64,000 bases of DNA. Origin: Noviherbaspirillum sedimenti (GTDB taxonomy: Bacteria > Pseudomonadota > Gammaproteobacteria > Burkholderiales > Burkholderiaceae_D). Below are positions 44,762-56,242 of this stretch, in pieces. The stretch lies in the NCBI RefSeq assembly GCF_003590835.1, contig NZ_QYUQ01000002.1, positions 1,550,001-1,614,000 on the forward strand, in the 5' to 3' direction. Positions within the stretch are counted from its first letter, which is position 1; each line of letters begins with the position of its first letter. The notes under the pieces were generated by a model that was not told the origin of the DNA, searched no databases, and saw only the letters and a program-made list of their open reading frames with translations. Position numbers and translations under genes: made by a program.

Positions 44762-44818
44762 TGCAGTTTCCTTTAAAAATCAAATAATTAAGCCGTGCTC
44801 CACGTCGAGGGGTCCCGA

Positions 44819-46726
44819 TCAGACTTTGGTATCGACCTCGTTTTTCAGGCGTTCCACCAGCTGATCGACGGGCATGACACCCAGATCGACATTCCCTCGC
44901 GCACGCACGGCCACGGTGTTGGCATCCCGCTCCTTGTCGCCGATGACGACGATGTAAGGCAGCTTTTTAACAGAATGCTCGCGTATTTTATAGGTTATTT
45001 TCTCGTTACGCAAATCGAGCTGAACCCTAAACCCTTGTTTTTTCAGGTTTTGTGCGACGCTTTGCGCATAATCAGACTGCGCATCCGAAATGTTCAAGAC
45101 GGCAACCTGCACCGGCGCCAGCCACAAAGGCAGCGCGCCGGCGTGATTTTCGATCAAAATGCCGATAAAACGCTCCAAAGAGCCAACAATTGCCCGATGC
45201 AGCATCACCGGCACCTTGCGGGTATTGTCGACATCGACATACTCCGCACCGAGGCGGCCCGGCATCGAGAAATCGACCTGCATGGTGCCAACCTGCCATG
45301 GGCGACCCAGCGAATCCTTCAGGTGGTATTCGATCTTCGGACCGTAAAAAGCGCCTTCACCCGGCAATTCCTCCCAGGTCACGCCGCAAGCCTTGAGCGC
45401 ATTGCGCAGGGTATCTTCCGCACGATCCCAGACTTCGTCCGAGCCGATGCGGTTTTCCGGGCGCAAGGCGATCTTGATCGAAATACCGGAAAAGCCGAAA
45501 TCGGCATACACCTGCATGGCCTGGGTATGGAAAGCCTGCACTTCTTCCAGGATCTGCTCTTCGGTGCAGAAAATATGGCCGTCATCCTGGGTAAAGCCGC
45601 GTACGCGCATGATGCCGTGCAGCGCGCCGGATGGCTCGTTGCGGTGGCACTGGCCGAATTCGCCATAACGCAGCGGCAGGTCGCGGTAGCTGCGCATGTC
45701 CGAGTTGTAAATCTGCACATGCCCAGGGCAATTCATCGGCTTCAACGCATAGTTGCGGTTTTCCGATTCGGTCACGAACATGTTTTCGCGATAGTTTTCC
45801 CAGTGGCCGGTCTTTTCCCACAGGCTGCGATCAAGGATTTGCGGCGCCTTGACTTCCTGATAACCATTTTGCTGGTACACGCTGCGCATGTATTGCTCGA
45901 CCTGCTGCCACACGGTCCAGCCCTTCGGGTGCCAGAACACCAGGCCCGGGGCTTCTTCCTGGAAGTGAAACAGGTCCAGCGCCTTGCCCAGCTTGCGGTG
46001 ATCGCGCTTCTCGGCTTCCTCCAGCATGTGCAAGTAGGCTTCCTGATCTTCCTTCTTGGCCCAGGCGGTACCATACACGCGCTGCAGCATCTCGTTCTTC
46101 GAGTCGCCGCGCCAGTAGGCACCAGCCAGCTTCATCAGCTTGAAGACCTTCAGCTTGCCGGTCGATGGCACGTGCGGACCGCGGCACAGGTCGGTGAACT
46201 TGCCCTCGGCATACAGCGACACATCCTGGTCGGCCGGGATCGATGCAATGATTTCCGCCTTATAGGCTTCGCCGATCGACTTGAAATAGGTCACCGCCTC
46301 GTCGCGCGGCAACACCGTGCGGGTAACCGGCTCGTCCTTCTTTGCCAGTTCCGCCATCTTCTTTTCGATCGCTAGCAAGTCGTCCGGGGTGAAAGGGCGC
46401 TTGTAGGAAAAATCGTAGTAAAAGCCGTTCTCGATCACCGGGCCGATGGTCACCTGGGCGTCCGGAAACAATTCCTTGACCGCGTAAGCCAGCAAGTGCG
46501 CGGTCGAATGGCGGATCACTTCCAGGCCATCGGCATCCTTGTCGGTGACGATGGCGAGATCGGCATCCTGCTCGATCAGGTAGGAAGTGTCGACCAGCTT
46601 GCCGTCGACCTTGCCGGCCAGCGCCGCCTTGGCAAGACCCGCGCCGATACTGGCGGCGACTTGCGCCACCGTGACCGGCGCATCGAATTGACGTTGTGAA
46701 CCATCGGGAAGTCGGATTGCAACCAT
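44819..46726 (-). CDS. thrS: Threonyl-tRNA synthetase
   Basis: The 635-residue class II synthetase has an N-terminal TGS domain, the editing domain ([26 protein letters not shown]), catalytic core with the zinc ligand Cys in NCPGHVQIY and motif 2 region [25 protein letters not shown], and an anticodon-binding domain. A probable leader peptide and attenuator precede it. Confidence 0.98.
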   Translation of the reverse strand: MVAIRLPDGSQRQFDAPVTVAQVAASIGAGLAKAALAGKVDGKLVDTSYLIEQDADLAIVTDKDADGLEVIRHSTAHLLAYAVKELFPDAQVTIGPVIENGFYYDFSYKRPFTPDDLLAIEKKMAELAKKDEPVTRTVLPRDEAVTYFKSIGEAYKAEIIASIPADQDVSLYAEGKFTDLCRGPHVPSTGKLKVFKLMKLAGAYWRGDSKNEMLQRVYGTAWAKKEDQEAYLHMLEEAEKRDHRKLGKALDLFHFQEEAPGLVFWHPKGWTVWQQVEQYMRSVYQQNGYQEVKAPQILDRSLWEKTGHWENYRENMFVTESENRNYALKPMNCPGHVQIYNSDMRSYRDLPLRYGEFGQCHRNEPSGALHGIMRVRGFTQDDGHIFCTEEQILEEVQAFHTQAMQVYADFGFSGISIKIALRPENRIGSDEVWDRAEDTLRNALKACGVTWEELPGEGAFYGPKIEYHLKDSLGRPWQVGTMQVDFSMPGRLGAEYVDVDNTRKVPVMLHRAIVGSLERFIGILIENHAGALPLWLAPVQVAVLNISDAQSDYAQSVAQNLKKQGFRVQLDLRNEKITYKIREHSVKKLPYIVVIGDKERDANTVAVRARGNVDLGVMPVDQLVERLKNEVDTKV

Positions 46727-46793
46727 TTATTTTCTCCATGCGGCAGCAAGCTGCTTGCGGACTTAGAACTAAAACTGCGTGAAAAATGCGGGC

Positions 46794-46819
46794 AAAAAAA
46801 AACGCGGACCAGCCGCGTT
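46794..46819 (-). terminator. Attenuator-like terminator upstream of thrS
   Basis: On the minus strand AACGCGG-ctggt-CCGCGTT is followed by a run of nine T, about 70 bp before the thrS ATG. It lies between a short Thr-rich reading frame and thrS, as expected of a transcription attenuator. Confidence 0.75.
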
Positions 46820-46845
46820 CTTCATTCAAGCGATGAAAGACCCGA

Positions 46846-46887
46846 CTAGCGTCGCTGCGTACCACTGATGCTAGTTCGCGGTGTCAT
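46846..46887 (-). CDS. Putative thrS leader peptide
   Basis: A 13-codon frame, MTPRTSISGTQRR, has three Thr codons (ACA, ACT, ACG). It is preceded by AAAGG at a suitable distance and followed 27 bp later by the attenuator. The CCGCG at its third and fourth codons could pair with CGCGG of the terminator's 5' arm as an antiterminator. Ribosome stalling at Thr codons when charged tRNA-Thr is scarce would then raise thrS expression. This is inferred from layout only. Confidence 0.5.
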   Translation of the reverse strand: MTPRTSISGTQRR

Positions 46888-46999
46888 AACCAGGTGCCTT
46901 TCTCGCTCTTACAGAATATGTTGTCGAAATTAAATTCCAGACTTGCTGGCGCAATTTTCGCCAAACGAGCATTCTAGGAGGATTTCCGGAGGATGTCCA

Positions 47000-48088
47000 T
47001 TAATCATTCTTGACCACAATCGTCGGAAACTTGCTGGTCATATCCCTGGCCTTTTCTGCCACCTTGACCGCCACCTTGCGGGCGATCTGCCGGTAAATCT
47101 CCGCCACCGGCCCTTCCGGATCGGCCACCACGGTCGGCTTGCCCGAATCGGTCTGTTCGCGAATCGACATGGTCAGCGGCAGCGCGCCGAGAAAATCGAC
47201 GCCGTATTCCCGGCACATCTTCTCGCCGCCGCCGGCGCCGAAGATCGCTTCGGCATGGCCACAGTTGGAACAGATGTGGGTACTCATGTTCTCGACCACG
47301 CCGAGGATGGGGATGTCCACCTTCTCGAACATCTTCAGGCCCTTGCGCGCATCCAGCAAGGCGATGTCCTGGGGCGTGGTGACGATCACGGCGCCAGTCA
47401 CCGGCACTTTTTGCGACAGGGTCAGCTGGATGTCGCCGGTGCCTGGCGGCATGTCGATGATCAGGTAATCCAGTGCACGCCAGTTGGTCTGCTCCAGCAA
47501 TTGCATCAGCGCCTGCACGACCATCGGGCCGCGCCAGACCATCGGCTGGTCGGGGTCGATCATGAAACCGATGGACGAGACTTGCACGCCATGGTTTTCC
47601 AGCGGCTCCATGGTCTTGCCGTCGAGGCTTTCGGGCCGGCCGGAAATGCCCATCATCATCGGCTGCGAAGGACCGTAAATGTCGGCGTCCAGCAAGCCGA
47701 CCTTTGCCCCTTCGGCCGCCAGCGCCAGCGCCAGGTTGGCCGCCGTGGTGGATTTGCCGACACCGCCCTTGCCGGACGCCACCGCGATGATGTTTTTCAC
47801 ATTCGACAGCAGCTTGACGCCGCGCTGCACCGCGTGCGAAAGGATATTGGCGTAGACATTGACCGTGACCCTGCCAACGCCCGGGATCCCCCTGACGGCG
47901 CCAAGGGCGGCGTCGTGCAGCAGCGCGATCTGGCTATTGGCCGGGTAGCCGAGCTCGACGTCCAGGCTGACGTCGGCGCCGCTGACCTGAATGTTCTTTG
48001 CGGATTTGCCGGAAACCAGATCCTTGCCGGTATTCGGGTCCATCACAGCGGCCAAAGCCACCTTCACTGCATCAACTGAAATACTCAT
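47000..48088 (-). CDS. apbC: Mrp/NBP35-family iron-sulphur cluster carrier ATPase
   Basis: The 362-residue protein has an N-terminal MIP18-like (DUF59) domain, the deviant Walker A GKGGVGKST with DADIYGPSQPMMMG, and the bridging CxxC (CSNCG) that holds a shared Fe-S cluster. It delivers Fe-S clusters to apoproteins. The ATG at 48088 has GGAG at proper distance; the longer frame is unsupported. It is divergent from metG, a common pairing. Confidence 0.95.
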   Translation of the reverse strand: MSISVDAVKVALAAVMDPNTGKDLVSGKSAKNIQVSGADVSLDVELGYPANSQIALLHDAALGAVRGIPGVGRVTVNVYANILSHAVQRGVKLLSNVKNIIAVASGKGGVGKSTTAANLALALAAEGAKVGLLDADIYGPSQPMMMGISGRPESLDGKTMEPLENHGVQVSSIGFMIDPDQPMVWRGPMVVQALMQLLEQTNWRALDYLIIDMPPGTGDIQLTLSQKVPVTGAVIVTTPQDIALLDARKGLKMFEKVDIPILGVVENMSTHICSNCGHAEAIFGAGGGEKMCREYGVDFLGALPLTMSIREQTDSGKPTVVADPEGPVAEIYRQIARKVAVKVAEKARDMTSKFPTIVVKND

Positions 48089-48275
48089 TATTTCTCCGGA
48101 TTCTTCACTAAGTTGCAAGTCTAAACCAAATGCCGGTGCCGGGCTGCCAGGCAAGTCAAGGCGACATCGCGGTGCGTTCGTGCGGCTTCATGACAGTTTG
48201 AAGGCGCATTTCCAGCGAAATTGCCGCTTGCGCTGCTAAAATGACTGTTTTATTTCAGAAAACCCCGCAACACGT

Positions 48276-50399
48276 ATGAGTACCCCACAGCCCCGCAAGC
48301 TTTTCGTCACCACCGCCCTGCCCTACGCCAATGGCGCTTTCCACATCGGCCACATCATGGAATACATCCAGGCCGACATCTGGGTGCGGTTCCAGCGAAT
48401 GCAGGGCAACGAAGTGCATTTCGTCGGCGCCGACGATGCGCATGGCACGCCGATCATGATCGCCGCGGAAAAGGCCGGCATCACGCCGCAGGAATTCGTC
48501 GCGAACATCGCCGCCGGCCGGCCGCAATACCTGAACGGTTTCCATATCTCCTTCGACAACTGGCATTCCACCGATTCGCCGGAAAACACCGAGCTGTCGC
48601 AAGCTATTTACCTGAAGCTGAAAGAAGCCGGCCTGATCGTCACCAAGGTGGTCGAGCGCTTTTTCGACCCGGTCAAGGGCATGTTCCTGGCCGACCGCAA
48701 CATCAAGGGCGAATGCCCGAAGTGCTCTGCCCGTGACCAGTACGGCGACAATTGCGAAGTCTGCGGCGCCGCCTACGAGCCGACCGAGCTGAAGAACCCG
48801 TATTCGGCGCTGACCGGCGCCACGCCCGTGATGAAGCCTTCGGAACAATATTTCTTCAAGCTGTCCGATGAACGCTGCTTCGCCTTCCTGCAGGAATGGC
48901 TCAATTCGCCGGGCCGCCTGCAGTCGGAAATGGTCAACAAGGTCAGCGAATGGCTGGGCAATGACGGCAAGGACCTGGCGGACTGGGATATCTCGCGCGA
49001 TGCGCCCTATTTCGGCATCCCCATCCCCGATGCGCCGGGCAAGTTTTTCTATGTCTGGCTGGATGCGCCGGTGGGCTACCTGGCCAGCCTGAAAAACTAT
49101 TGCAGCAAGAAAGGCCTCGATTACCAGGCGCTGCTGAACGACCCGGCCACCGAGCAGGTGCATTTCATCGGCAAGGATATCGTCTCCTTCCATCTGCTGT
49201 TCTGGCCAACCATGCTGAAATTTTCGGGCCATCCCGTCATCGACAAGCTGAAAGTCAATGTGCACGGCCACATGACGGTTGGCGGCGAAAAGATGAGCAA
49301 GTCGCGCGGCACCGGCATTTCGCCGCTGCGCTACCTCGACCTGAAGATGGATCCGGAATGGCTGCGCTACTACATCGCCGTCAAGCTCAATGCCAAGGTC
49401 GAGGATATCGACTTCAACCCGGAAGATTTCATCGCCAAGGTGAATGCCGACCTGATCGGCAAGTACGTCAACATTGCCAGCCGCGCCGCCGGCTTCATCA
49501 GCAAGCGCTTCGATGGCAAGCTGAGCAATCCGGTTACGGCCGGCACCAGCGGCAACCGCTTCTGGGAATCGTTGAAAAACGGCGAGGAAGCGGCGATCCG
49601 CGATGCCTTCGAGACGCGCGAATATGGCAAGGCGATCCGCCACATCATGGCGCTGGCCGATGAAGTCAACCAGTACGTCGATGCGAAAAAGCCATGGGAA
49701 CTGGCCAAGGACCCGGCCAACGGCCAGGCCTTGCAGGATGTCTGCAGCGACCTGCTGCTGGCCTTCCATCGCCTCTCCGTGTTCCTGGCGCCGGTGCTGC
49801 CGGAAGTTGCGCGCAAGGTAGCGGCGCTGTTCGGCATCGGACGCGATCTGACCTGGGCCGACCTGCACACCTGGCCGACTTCGATCGGCACCTTCGAACA
49901 TTTGATGACGCGGGTGGATCCGAAAATGCTGGAAAGCCTGTTCGACAAGCCGGAATCAGCGCCTGCCGCGGCCAATGCCGCCACCGCCGCAACATCGGCG
50001 GCAACGCCTGCCGCCTCGGCTGCCGACAGCGCAGTCAGCGGCATCGAACCGCTCGCCCCTGAAATCAAGATCGACGACTTTGCCAAAATCGACTTGCGCA
50101 TCGCCAAAATCGTCAATTGCGAACAGGTCGAAGGCTCCGACAAGCTGCTGCGCCTGACGCTGGATGCGGGCGAAGGCCGCCTGCGCAACGTTTTCTCCGG
50201 TATCAAGTCGGCCTACCAGCCGGAAGACCTGATCGGCAAGCTGACCGTCATGGTCGCCAACCTGGCGCCGCGCAAGATGAAGTTCGGCATCTCCGAAGGC
50301 ATGGTGCTGGCGGCGTCAAGCGCCGACGAAAAAGCCAATCCCGGCATTTACGTGCTGAACCCCTGGCCCGGCGCCGAGCCAGGCATGCGGGTTCGATAA
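48276..50399 (+). CDS. metG: Methionyl-tRNA synthetase
   Basis: The 707-residue class I synthetase has [11 protein letters not shown] (HIGH motif), the zinc-binding CPKC...CEVCG insert, GEKMSKSRG (KMSKS) and a C-terminal tRNA-binding domain ([23 protein letters not shown]) joined through an Ala-rich linker near residues 565-590. Length and domain order are typical of dimeric bacterial MetG. Confidence 0.98.
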   Translation: MSTPQPRKLFVTTALPYANGAFHIGHIMEYIQADIWVRFQRMQGNEVHFVGADDAHGTPIMIAAEKAGITPQEFVANIAAGRPQYLNGFHISFDNWHSTDSPENTELSQAIYLKLKEAGLIVTKVVERFFDPVKGMFLADRNIKGECPKCSARDQYGDNCEVCGAAYEPTELKNPYSALTGATPVMKPSEQYFFKLSDERCFAFLQEWLNSPGRLQSEMVNKVSEWLGNDGKDLADWDISRDAPYFGIPIPDAPGKFFYVWLDAPVGYLASLKNYCSKKGLDYQALLNDPATEQVHFIGKDIVSFHLLFWPTMLKFSGHPVIDKLKVNVHGHMTVGGEKMSKSRGTGISPLRYLDLKMDPEWLRYYIAVKLNAKVEDIDFNPEDFIAKVNADLIGKYVNIASRAAGFISKRFDGKLSNPVTAGTSGNRFWESLKNGEEAAIRDAFETREYGKAIRHIMALADEVNQYVDAKKPWELAKDPANGQALQDVCSDLLLAFHRLSVFLAPVLPEVARKVAALFGIGRDLTWADLHTWPTSIGTFEHLMTRVDPKMLESLFDKPESAPAAANAATAATSAATPAASAADSAVSGIEPLAPEIKIDDFAKIDLRIAKIVNCEQVEGSDKLLRLTLDAGEGRLRNVFSGIKSAYQPEDLIGKLTVMVANLAPRKMKFGISEGMVLAASSADEKANPGIYVLNPWPGAEPGMRVR

Positions 50400-50404
50400 G
50401 CTGC

Positions 50405-50902
50405 ATGCCTGCCGACGCCATGGACCTGATCATCCGCGAAGCCAGCTTCGACGACGCCCAGTTGCTGGCCGACCTGACCCGCGCCGCCTGGGCCGGCAAA
50501 GTAGCGGTGACATCCAGCGGTCACCGCGAAACTGCAGTGCAGGTCCTGCAGCACCTGCAGCAAGGCGGCGGCCTGATCCTGCTGGTCGATGGCGCGCCGG
50601 TCGGTTCGGTGCGCTGGCTGCCGCTGGATAGCGAATCCGATGTCTGGGATATCGTGCGCATGGGTATTTTGCCTGGCCACCGCGGTCGCAACCTCTCGCA
50701 ACACCTGCTCGAATCGGTGACCCACGTGGCGCAGGAAGCCAATGTGCGCGAATTGCGGCTGGCGGTGCACAATGACCAGCCGCACCTGATGGACCTCTAC
50801 GCCGCCTACGGTTTCGAGCTGGCGCCCGAGCTGGAATACTCCCACGCCAACCCGCTCGAGCAGCCGCCGATGGTGATGCGCCGCGTGCTGCAAGACAATT
50901 AG
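50405..50902 (+). CDS. GNAT-family N-acetyltransferase
   Basis: The 165-residue single GNAT domain has REASFDDAQLLADLTRAAW, VDGAPVGSVRWLPL, the acetyl-CoA loop region ILPGHRGRNLSQHLLE and the C-terminal LYAAYGFE. It starts 5 bp after metG; an alternative ATG lies at 50420. The acceptor substrate is unknown. Confidence 0.85.
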   Translation: MPADAMDLIIREASFDDAQLLADLTRAAWAGKVAVTSSGHRETAVQVLQHLQQGGGLILLVDGAPVGSVRWLPLDSESDVWDIVRMGILPGHRGRNLSQHLLESVTHVAQEANVRELRLAVHNDQPHLMDLYAAYGFELAPELEYSHANPLEQPPMVMRRVLQDN

Positions 50903-50930
50903 GCGCGGTCGCCATGCGCAGGACAACGGC

Positions 50931-52619
50931 ATGCAATACCTGAACCTGTCCTTCCGCCCGCGCATCGTCGATGCTCTCAAAGGCTACGACCGCGCCCGCT
51001 TCTTCAATGACCTGATGGCCGGCCTGACAGTCGGCGTGGTGGCGTTGCCGCTGGCAATGGCATTTGCGATCGCGTCCGGCGCCAAACCGGAAGCCGGCAT
51101 CTTCGCCGCGATCATCGGCGGCTTCCTGGTTTCCGCGCTGGGCGGCTCGCGCGTACAGATCGGCGGGCCGGCCGGCGCCTTCATCGTGGTGATCTACGCC
51201 ATCATCGAAAAGTACGGCCTGGCCAACCTGTTCATTTGCACCATCCTGGCAGGCATGATGCTGTGCCTGATGGGCATGCTGCGCCTTGGCGCCGTAATCC
51301 GCTACATCCCGGTGCCGATCGTGATCGGCTTCACCAATGGCATCGCGGTCCTGATCGCGCTGTCGCAGCTAAAGGATTTTTTCGGGCTGGAGATTGCGCG
51401 CATGCCGGGCGATTTTTTCGCCCAGTTGCAATTGCTGTATGCGCAGGCGCATACAGCCAATCCGCTGGCGGTCCTGGTCGCTGCGCTGTCGCTGCTGCTA
51501 CTGTTCCTCTGGCCCAAGGCCTACCTCGGGCCGAAGAATGACGGTCGGCCGGTATCGCCGGCTGCGCGCGCCTGGCGTTTCATCACCGCGATCCCCGGGC
51601 CGGTACTGGTGCTGGTGCTGGCAACCACCGCTGTCAGCCTGCCTGGCTTGCCAATCGAGACCATCGGCAGCCGTTTCGGCGGCATCCCGCAGGGCATTCC
51701 GGAATTCCGCCTGCCCGCCTTCAGCTGGGACCTGGTGCGCCAACTGTTCGCGCCGACCCTGACCATCGCCCTGCTGGGTGCGGTCGAGTCGCTCCTGTGC
51801 GCCCGCGTGGCCGACAACCTGATCCAGGAACGCCACGACCCCAACCAGGAACTGCTGGCGCAGGGCATCGCCAACATCGTCGTGCCCTTCTTCGGCGCCC
51901 TGCCGGTCACCGGCACCATGGCGCGCACCATTACCAACATCCGTGCCGGCGCCACCAGCCCGGTGGCCGGCATCGTCCATGCACTCACCCTGGCGGCGAT
52001 CGTGCTGGTCGCCGCGCCGCTGGCGAAGGACATCCCGCTGGCGGCGCTGGCGGCGATCCTGCTGCATGTCGCCTTCAACATGGGGGAATGGCACGAGTTC
52101 CGCCGGATGCGGCACTTTTCCCATAACTACCGCATCCTGGTGCTGGCCACCTTTCTGCTGACGGTGACGGTGGACCTCTCCACGGCGGTCGAAGTCGGCC
52201 TGGTGCTGGCCTGCCTGTTCTTCATTTACCGCATCTCCAGCCTGACCGACATCCAGCCGATCACCGCCACGCCGGCAGGTCCGTTGCCGCCAGGCGTGAC
52301 CGTCCATGCTCTGTACGGCTCGCTATTCTTCGGCGCGGTAGGCAAACTGGATGGCTTGGTCGAGCCGCAAGCGATCCCGGCGCGCGCCATGATCCTGGAA
52401 ATGCACAAGTTGATCAGCCTGGACACCACCGGGCTGGATGGCCTGGAAACCATCCACAAGGCGCTGCATCGCTCCGGCAGCCGGTTGATCCTGTGCGGCA
52501 TCAATCCGCAACCGCGCAGCCTGATGGAGCGCACCGGCTTCGTCGGCCGCATCGGCGAGGAAAATTGCGTGGTCGATTTGCCGGCCGCGCTGGCGCGCCT
52601 GCAGGCGCCAACCGTCTGA
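50931..52619 (+). CDS. SulP-family anion transporter with STAS domain
   Basis: The 562-residue transporter has the SulP core (NDLMAGLTVGVVALPLAMAFAIASG; GPAGAFIVV; GFTNGIAVLIALSQ), about 10-12 membrane segments and a C-terminal STAS domain (from about residue 445) with MILEMHKLISLDTTGLDGLE. Bacterial members carry sulfate, bicarbonate or dicarboxylates. The context does not identify the anion. Confidence 0.92.
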   Translation: MQYLNLSFRPRIVDALKGYDRARFFNDLMAGLTVGVVALPLAMAFAIASGAKPEAGIFAAIIGGFLVSALGGSRVQIGGPAGAFIVVIYAIIEKYGLANLFICTILAGMMLCLMGMLRLGAVIRYIPVPIVIGFTNGIAVLIALSQLKDFFGLEIARMPGDFFAQLQLLYAQAHTANPLAVLVAALSLLLLFLWPKAYLGPKNDGRPVSPAARAWRFITAIPGPVLVLVLATTAVSLPGLPIETIGSRFGGIPQGIPEFRLPAFSWDLVRQLFAPTLTIALLGAVESLLCARVADNLIQERHDPNQELLAQGIANIVVPFFGALPVTGTMARTITNIRAGATSPVAGIVHALTLAAIVLVAAPLAKDIPLAALAAILLHVAFNMGEWHEFRRMRHFSHNYRILVLATFLLTVTVDLSTAVEVGLVLACLFFIYRISSLTDIQPITATPAGPLPPGVTVHALYGSLFFGAVGKLDGLVEPQAIPARAMILEMHKLISLDTTGLDGLETIHKALHRSGSRLILCGINPQPRSLMERTGFVGRIGEENCVVDLPAALARLQAPTV

Positions 52620-52702
52620 GGCCGGAAATTTGCCGTTACAAGCGAAACTGGCGGTCAGACAAGGTAAAATAGCCGATCATCCCATTCAGTTGCCAAATCC
52701 TC

Positions 52703-52912
52703 ATGAAACTGTCGAAGCAATATTCGAAATACGAGTCTGAAATCACCCGCTTCATCAAGGAACTCAAGCAAAAGAACCCGAAGCTGGAAGAACAGCAGCG
52801 CGCCGGCCGCTCCCTGCTATGGGACAAGGCGCCGATCGACCTGGATGCGCGCGATCGTGCCGAGCAATCGCGGGTCAATCAACAGCCCTACGTGTACCAG
52901 AACAAGGGGTAA
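52703..52912 (+). CDS. DUF3460 family protein
   Basis: The 69-residue charged helical protein MKLSKQYSKYESEITRFIKEL... ends QQPYVYQNKG. The family is restricted to betaproteobacteria and commonly sits before scpA, as here (3-bp gap). Function unknown; co-transcription with scpA is likely. Confidence 0.85.
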   Translation: MKLSKQYSKYESEITRFIKELKQKNPKLEEQQRAGRSLLWDKAPIDLDARDRAEQSRVNQQPYVYQNKG

Positions 52913-52915
52913 GCG

Positions 52916-53785
52916 GTGAGCCGGCAGCACATTGCCGAGCCGACGGGTGATGCGCTTGAACTGGCGGTCGCCGGCCAGGCCGACTCGACGCCGGACGTGA
53001 TCGATGGCGTAGGTTTTGCCAGGCTGTACGGCGAGCCGCTGTTCCAGCTGCCGACCGACCTATACATCCCGCCGGATGCGCTGGAAGTCTTCCTGGAAGC
53101 CTTCGAGGGTCCGCTGGACCTGCTGCTGTACCTGATCCGCAAGCAGAATTTCAACATCCTCGACATCCCGATGGCGCAAGTCACGCGCCAGTACCTGGAG
53201 TATGTCGACCAGATCCGTGTCCATAATCTCGAACTGGCGGCCGAATACCTGCTGATGGCGGCCATGCTCATCGAGATCAAGTCGCGCATGCTACTGCCGG
53301 CAAAGCAGGCCGAAGCCGGCGAAGAGGCCCAGGATCCGCGCGCCGAGCTGGTGCGCCGCCTGCTCGAATACGAACAGATGAAACTGGCCGCGTTCGAGCT
53401 CAATGCCCTGCCGCAGCTCGGGCGCGATTTCGTGCGCACCCAGATCTATATCGAACAAAGCATCGTCACGCGCTGGCCGGAAGTCCATGTGGCCGACCTG
53501 CAGGCGGCCTGGGCCGACGTATTCAAGCGCGCCAGGCTGATCCAGCACCACAAGATCAGCCGCGAGGAACTGTCGGTGCGCGAGCACATGACCGGCATCC
53601 TGCGCCGTCTGCAATCGGCGAAGTTCGTTGAATTCGCCGACCTGTTCGACCCGTCCAGGGGTGCCCCTGTGCTGGTGGTAAATTTTATCGCCCTGCTCGA
53701 ACTGGCCAAGGAAACCCTGATCGAAATCACCCAGGCCGAAGCGTTCGCACCGATCTACGTGCGCCTGGCCTATTCGCCCACCTGA
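52916..53785 (+). CDS. scpA: Segregation and condensation protein A (kleisin)
   Basis: The 289-residue kleisin of the SMC-ScpAB condensin has the N-terminal SMC-neck-binding core (FEGPLDLLLYLIRKQNFNILDIPMAQVTRQYLEY), ScpB-binding middle region and C-terminal winged helix. It starts with GTG. A ~45-residue N-terminal extension precedes the core. scpB is not in the window. It stands 2.6 kb from a second, MksBEF-type condensin system. Confidence 0.95.
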   Translation: MSRQHIAEPTGDALELAVAGQADSTPDVIDGVGFARLYGEPLFQLPTDLYIPPDALEVFLEAFEGPLDLLLYLIRKQNFNILDIPMAQVTRQYLEYVDQIRVHNLELAAEYLLMAAMLIEIKSRMLLPAKQAEAGEEAQDPRAELVRRLLEYEQMKLAAFELNALPQLGRDFVRTQIYIEQSIVTRWPEVHVADLQAAWADVFKRARLIQHHKISREELSVREHMTGILRRLQSAKFVEFADLFDPSRGAPVLVVNFIALLELAKETLIEITQAEAFAPIYVRLAYSPT

Positions 53786-53789
53786 TTGA

Positions 53790-54635
<846 letters not shown>

Positions 54636-54666
54636 GCGGCTTGCAAGGTCCAGTGGAACTGCCGGC

Positions 54667-55605
54667 ATGGCTACCCTGTTGCATACCGCAAACCGGCGGC
54701 AGAAGTGCCCATTAACGGCAACGGTCCTGCTGGCGGCGGTCCTGCTGGCGGCGGTCCTGCTGGCGGGCGGCCCGGCGTTGGCGAACGGTGCGCCCGGCGT
54801 CGTCGACGACGCCGGCCGCACGCTCGCCTTGAGCACACCCGCGCGCCGCATCGTCAGCCTGGCGCCGCATGCCACTGAACTGCTGTACGCTGCCGGCGCC
54901 GGCGAGCAGGTGGTTGGCGTCAGCGAATTCAGCGACTATCCGCAAAAAGCCAGGCAGGTTCCGCGCATCGGCGGCGGCGGCGCACTCGATCTCGAACGCA
55001 TCGTCGCCTTGAAACCCGACCTGGTGGTGGCCTGGCGCAGCGGCAATTCCGCCGTCCAGATCGCCCGCCTGAAAAACCTCGGCATCCCCATATTCGAGAG
55101 CGAACCGCGCGACTTTGCCGCCATCGCCAGCAATATCGAACGGCTGGCGCAACTGGCCGGCACCGAAACCGCCGGCCATGCAGCCGCGAGCGCATTCCGT
55201 GCGCGCCTGGATCTTCTTTCCACCAGATTCGCCGGGCGCGCTCCGGTGCGCGTGTTTTACCAGGTCTGGGACAAGCCGCTGATGACCTTGAATGGCCAGC
55301 ACATGGTGTCAGCCGTGATGCGCCTGTGCGGTGGACGCAATATTTTCGACAGCCTGCCGCAACTGGCGCCCATGGTTGGCGTGGAAGCTGTGGTGCGCGC
55401 CGATCCGGAAGTGATCATGGGCGACAGCGCCGAACGGAATAACGCCCCCTCGGCATGGCGACGCTTTCCCAAAATGACAGCAGTAGAACGCGGCAACCTG
55501 TTCGTAATCGATCCTGACCTGTTGACACGCCCCGGGCCGCGCATCATCGATGGCGCCGAGCAAATGTGCCAACAACTGGAAACCGCGCGCAGCAAACGCC
55601 CTTAG
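54667..55605 (+). CDS. BtuF-like cobalamin/haem ABC transporter substrate-binding protein
   Basis: The 312-residue periplasmic receptor of the BtuF/PBP_like class III fold has a signal peptide with an unusually repetitive core (LLAAVLLAAVLLA), then RIVSLAPHATELLYAAGAGEQVVGVSEFSDYP, DLERIVALKPDLVVAW and the C-terminal LFVIDPDLLTRPGPR. No transporter genes are adjacent. B12 is the likeliest ligand, but siderophore or haem cannot be ruled out. Confidence 0.82.
   Translation: MATLLHTANRRQKCPLTATVLLAAVLLAAVLLAGGPALANGAPGVVDDAGRTLALSTPARRIVSLAPHATELLYAAGAGEQVVGVSEFSDYPQKARQVPRIGGGGALDLERIVALKPDLVVAWRSGNSAVQIARLKNLGIPIFESEPRDFAAIASNIERLAQLAGTETAGHAAASAFRARLDLLSTRFAGRAPVRVFYQVWDKPLMTLNGQHMVSAVMRLCGGRNIFDSLPQLAPMVGVEAVVRADPEVIMGDSAERNNAPSAWRRFPKMTAVERGNLFVIDPDLLTRPGPRIIDGAEQMCQQLETARSKRP
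54724..54768 (+). repeat. Three 15-bp tandem repeats inside a signal peptide
   Basis: GGTCCTGCTGGCGGC occurs three times in a row (last base differs in the third). Being a multiple of three, a change in copy number would alter signal-peptide length without shifting the frame. Confidence 0.85.
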
Positions 55606-55630
55606 CGTCCATCGCGCCCGGTCGCGCCTC

Positions 55631-56242
55631 CTAGCGCGCCACCCACTCCAGCACGCTCTGCCACTGCTCCTGGTCTTTTTCCACCCGTGACGGCGCGGCA
55701 TCCCAGACGGTGGCGCCCTGCGCTGCCAGTTGCACGTAATTCTGCGTGTCGCGCAAGAAGCCCAGCACCGGCAAACCGAGGTTGTTGACGTAATGCGCCA
55801 ACTGGTCGGCGGCGCGCGTGCGGCCATTCACGCGCATGCCGAGCACCCCCACCTGCAGCTTGTCCTTGCGGGCGATGAGCTTTTGCAGGAAAGCCTGGGT
55901 AGCAAGGATATCGAATATCGACGGCTGCAGTGGCACGATGACCTTGTCGGCGATACGCAACACCTCGTCGAAGCGCACGCCGTCAAAGCCGGCGGGGGTA
56001 TCCAGCACCATGTGCGTGGTGCCCTGCGGCGGCCTGGCGACAAAGCCGGTACCGACTTCCCAGGCCGCAATCGGCGCCAGGTTGGGCGGACGCAGCGCCA
56101 GCCAGGAGCGCGAGGACTGCTGGACATCGACATCGCCCAGCATGACCTTGTGGCCGCGCGTGGCGAAATAGCCGGCGAGATTGATAGCGAAGGTACTTTT
56201 TCCAACGCCGCCCTTCGGATTGGCGATGACGAATACTGGCAT
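55631..56242 (-). CDS. ParA-family ATPase (orphan)
   Basis: The 203-residue protein is a minimal ParA: deviant Walker A NPKGGVGKST (residues 8-17), a switch segment GDVDVQQSSRSWLALR and Walker B-like MVLDTPAGFDG. No ParB gene is present. Such short ParAs position proteins or organelles on the nucleoid. It is divergent from the Mks operon with a 113-bp spacer, so a joint role in chromosome organisation is possible. Confidence 0.88.
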   Translation of the reverse strand: MPVFVIANPKGGVGKSTFAINLAGYFATRGHKVMLGDVDVQQSSRSWLALRPPNLAPIAAWEVGTGFVARPPQGTTHMVLDTPAGFDGVRFDEVLRIADKVIVPLQPSIFDILATQAFLQKLIARKDKLQVGVLGMRVNGRTRAADQLAHYVNNLGLPVLGFLRDTQNYVQLAAQGATVWDAAPSRVEKDQEQWQSVLEWVAR

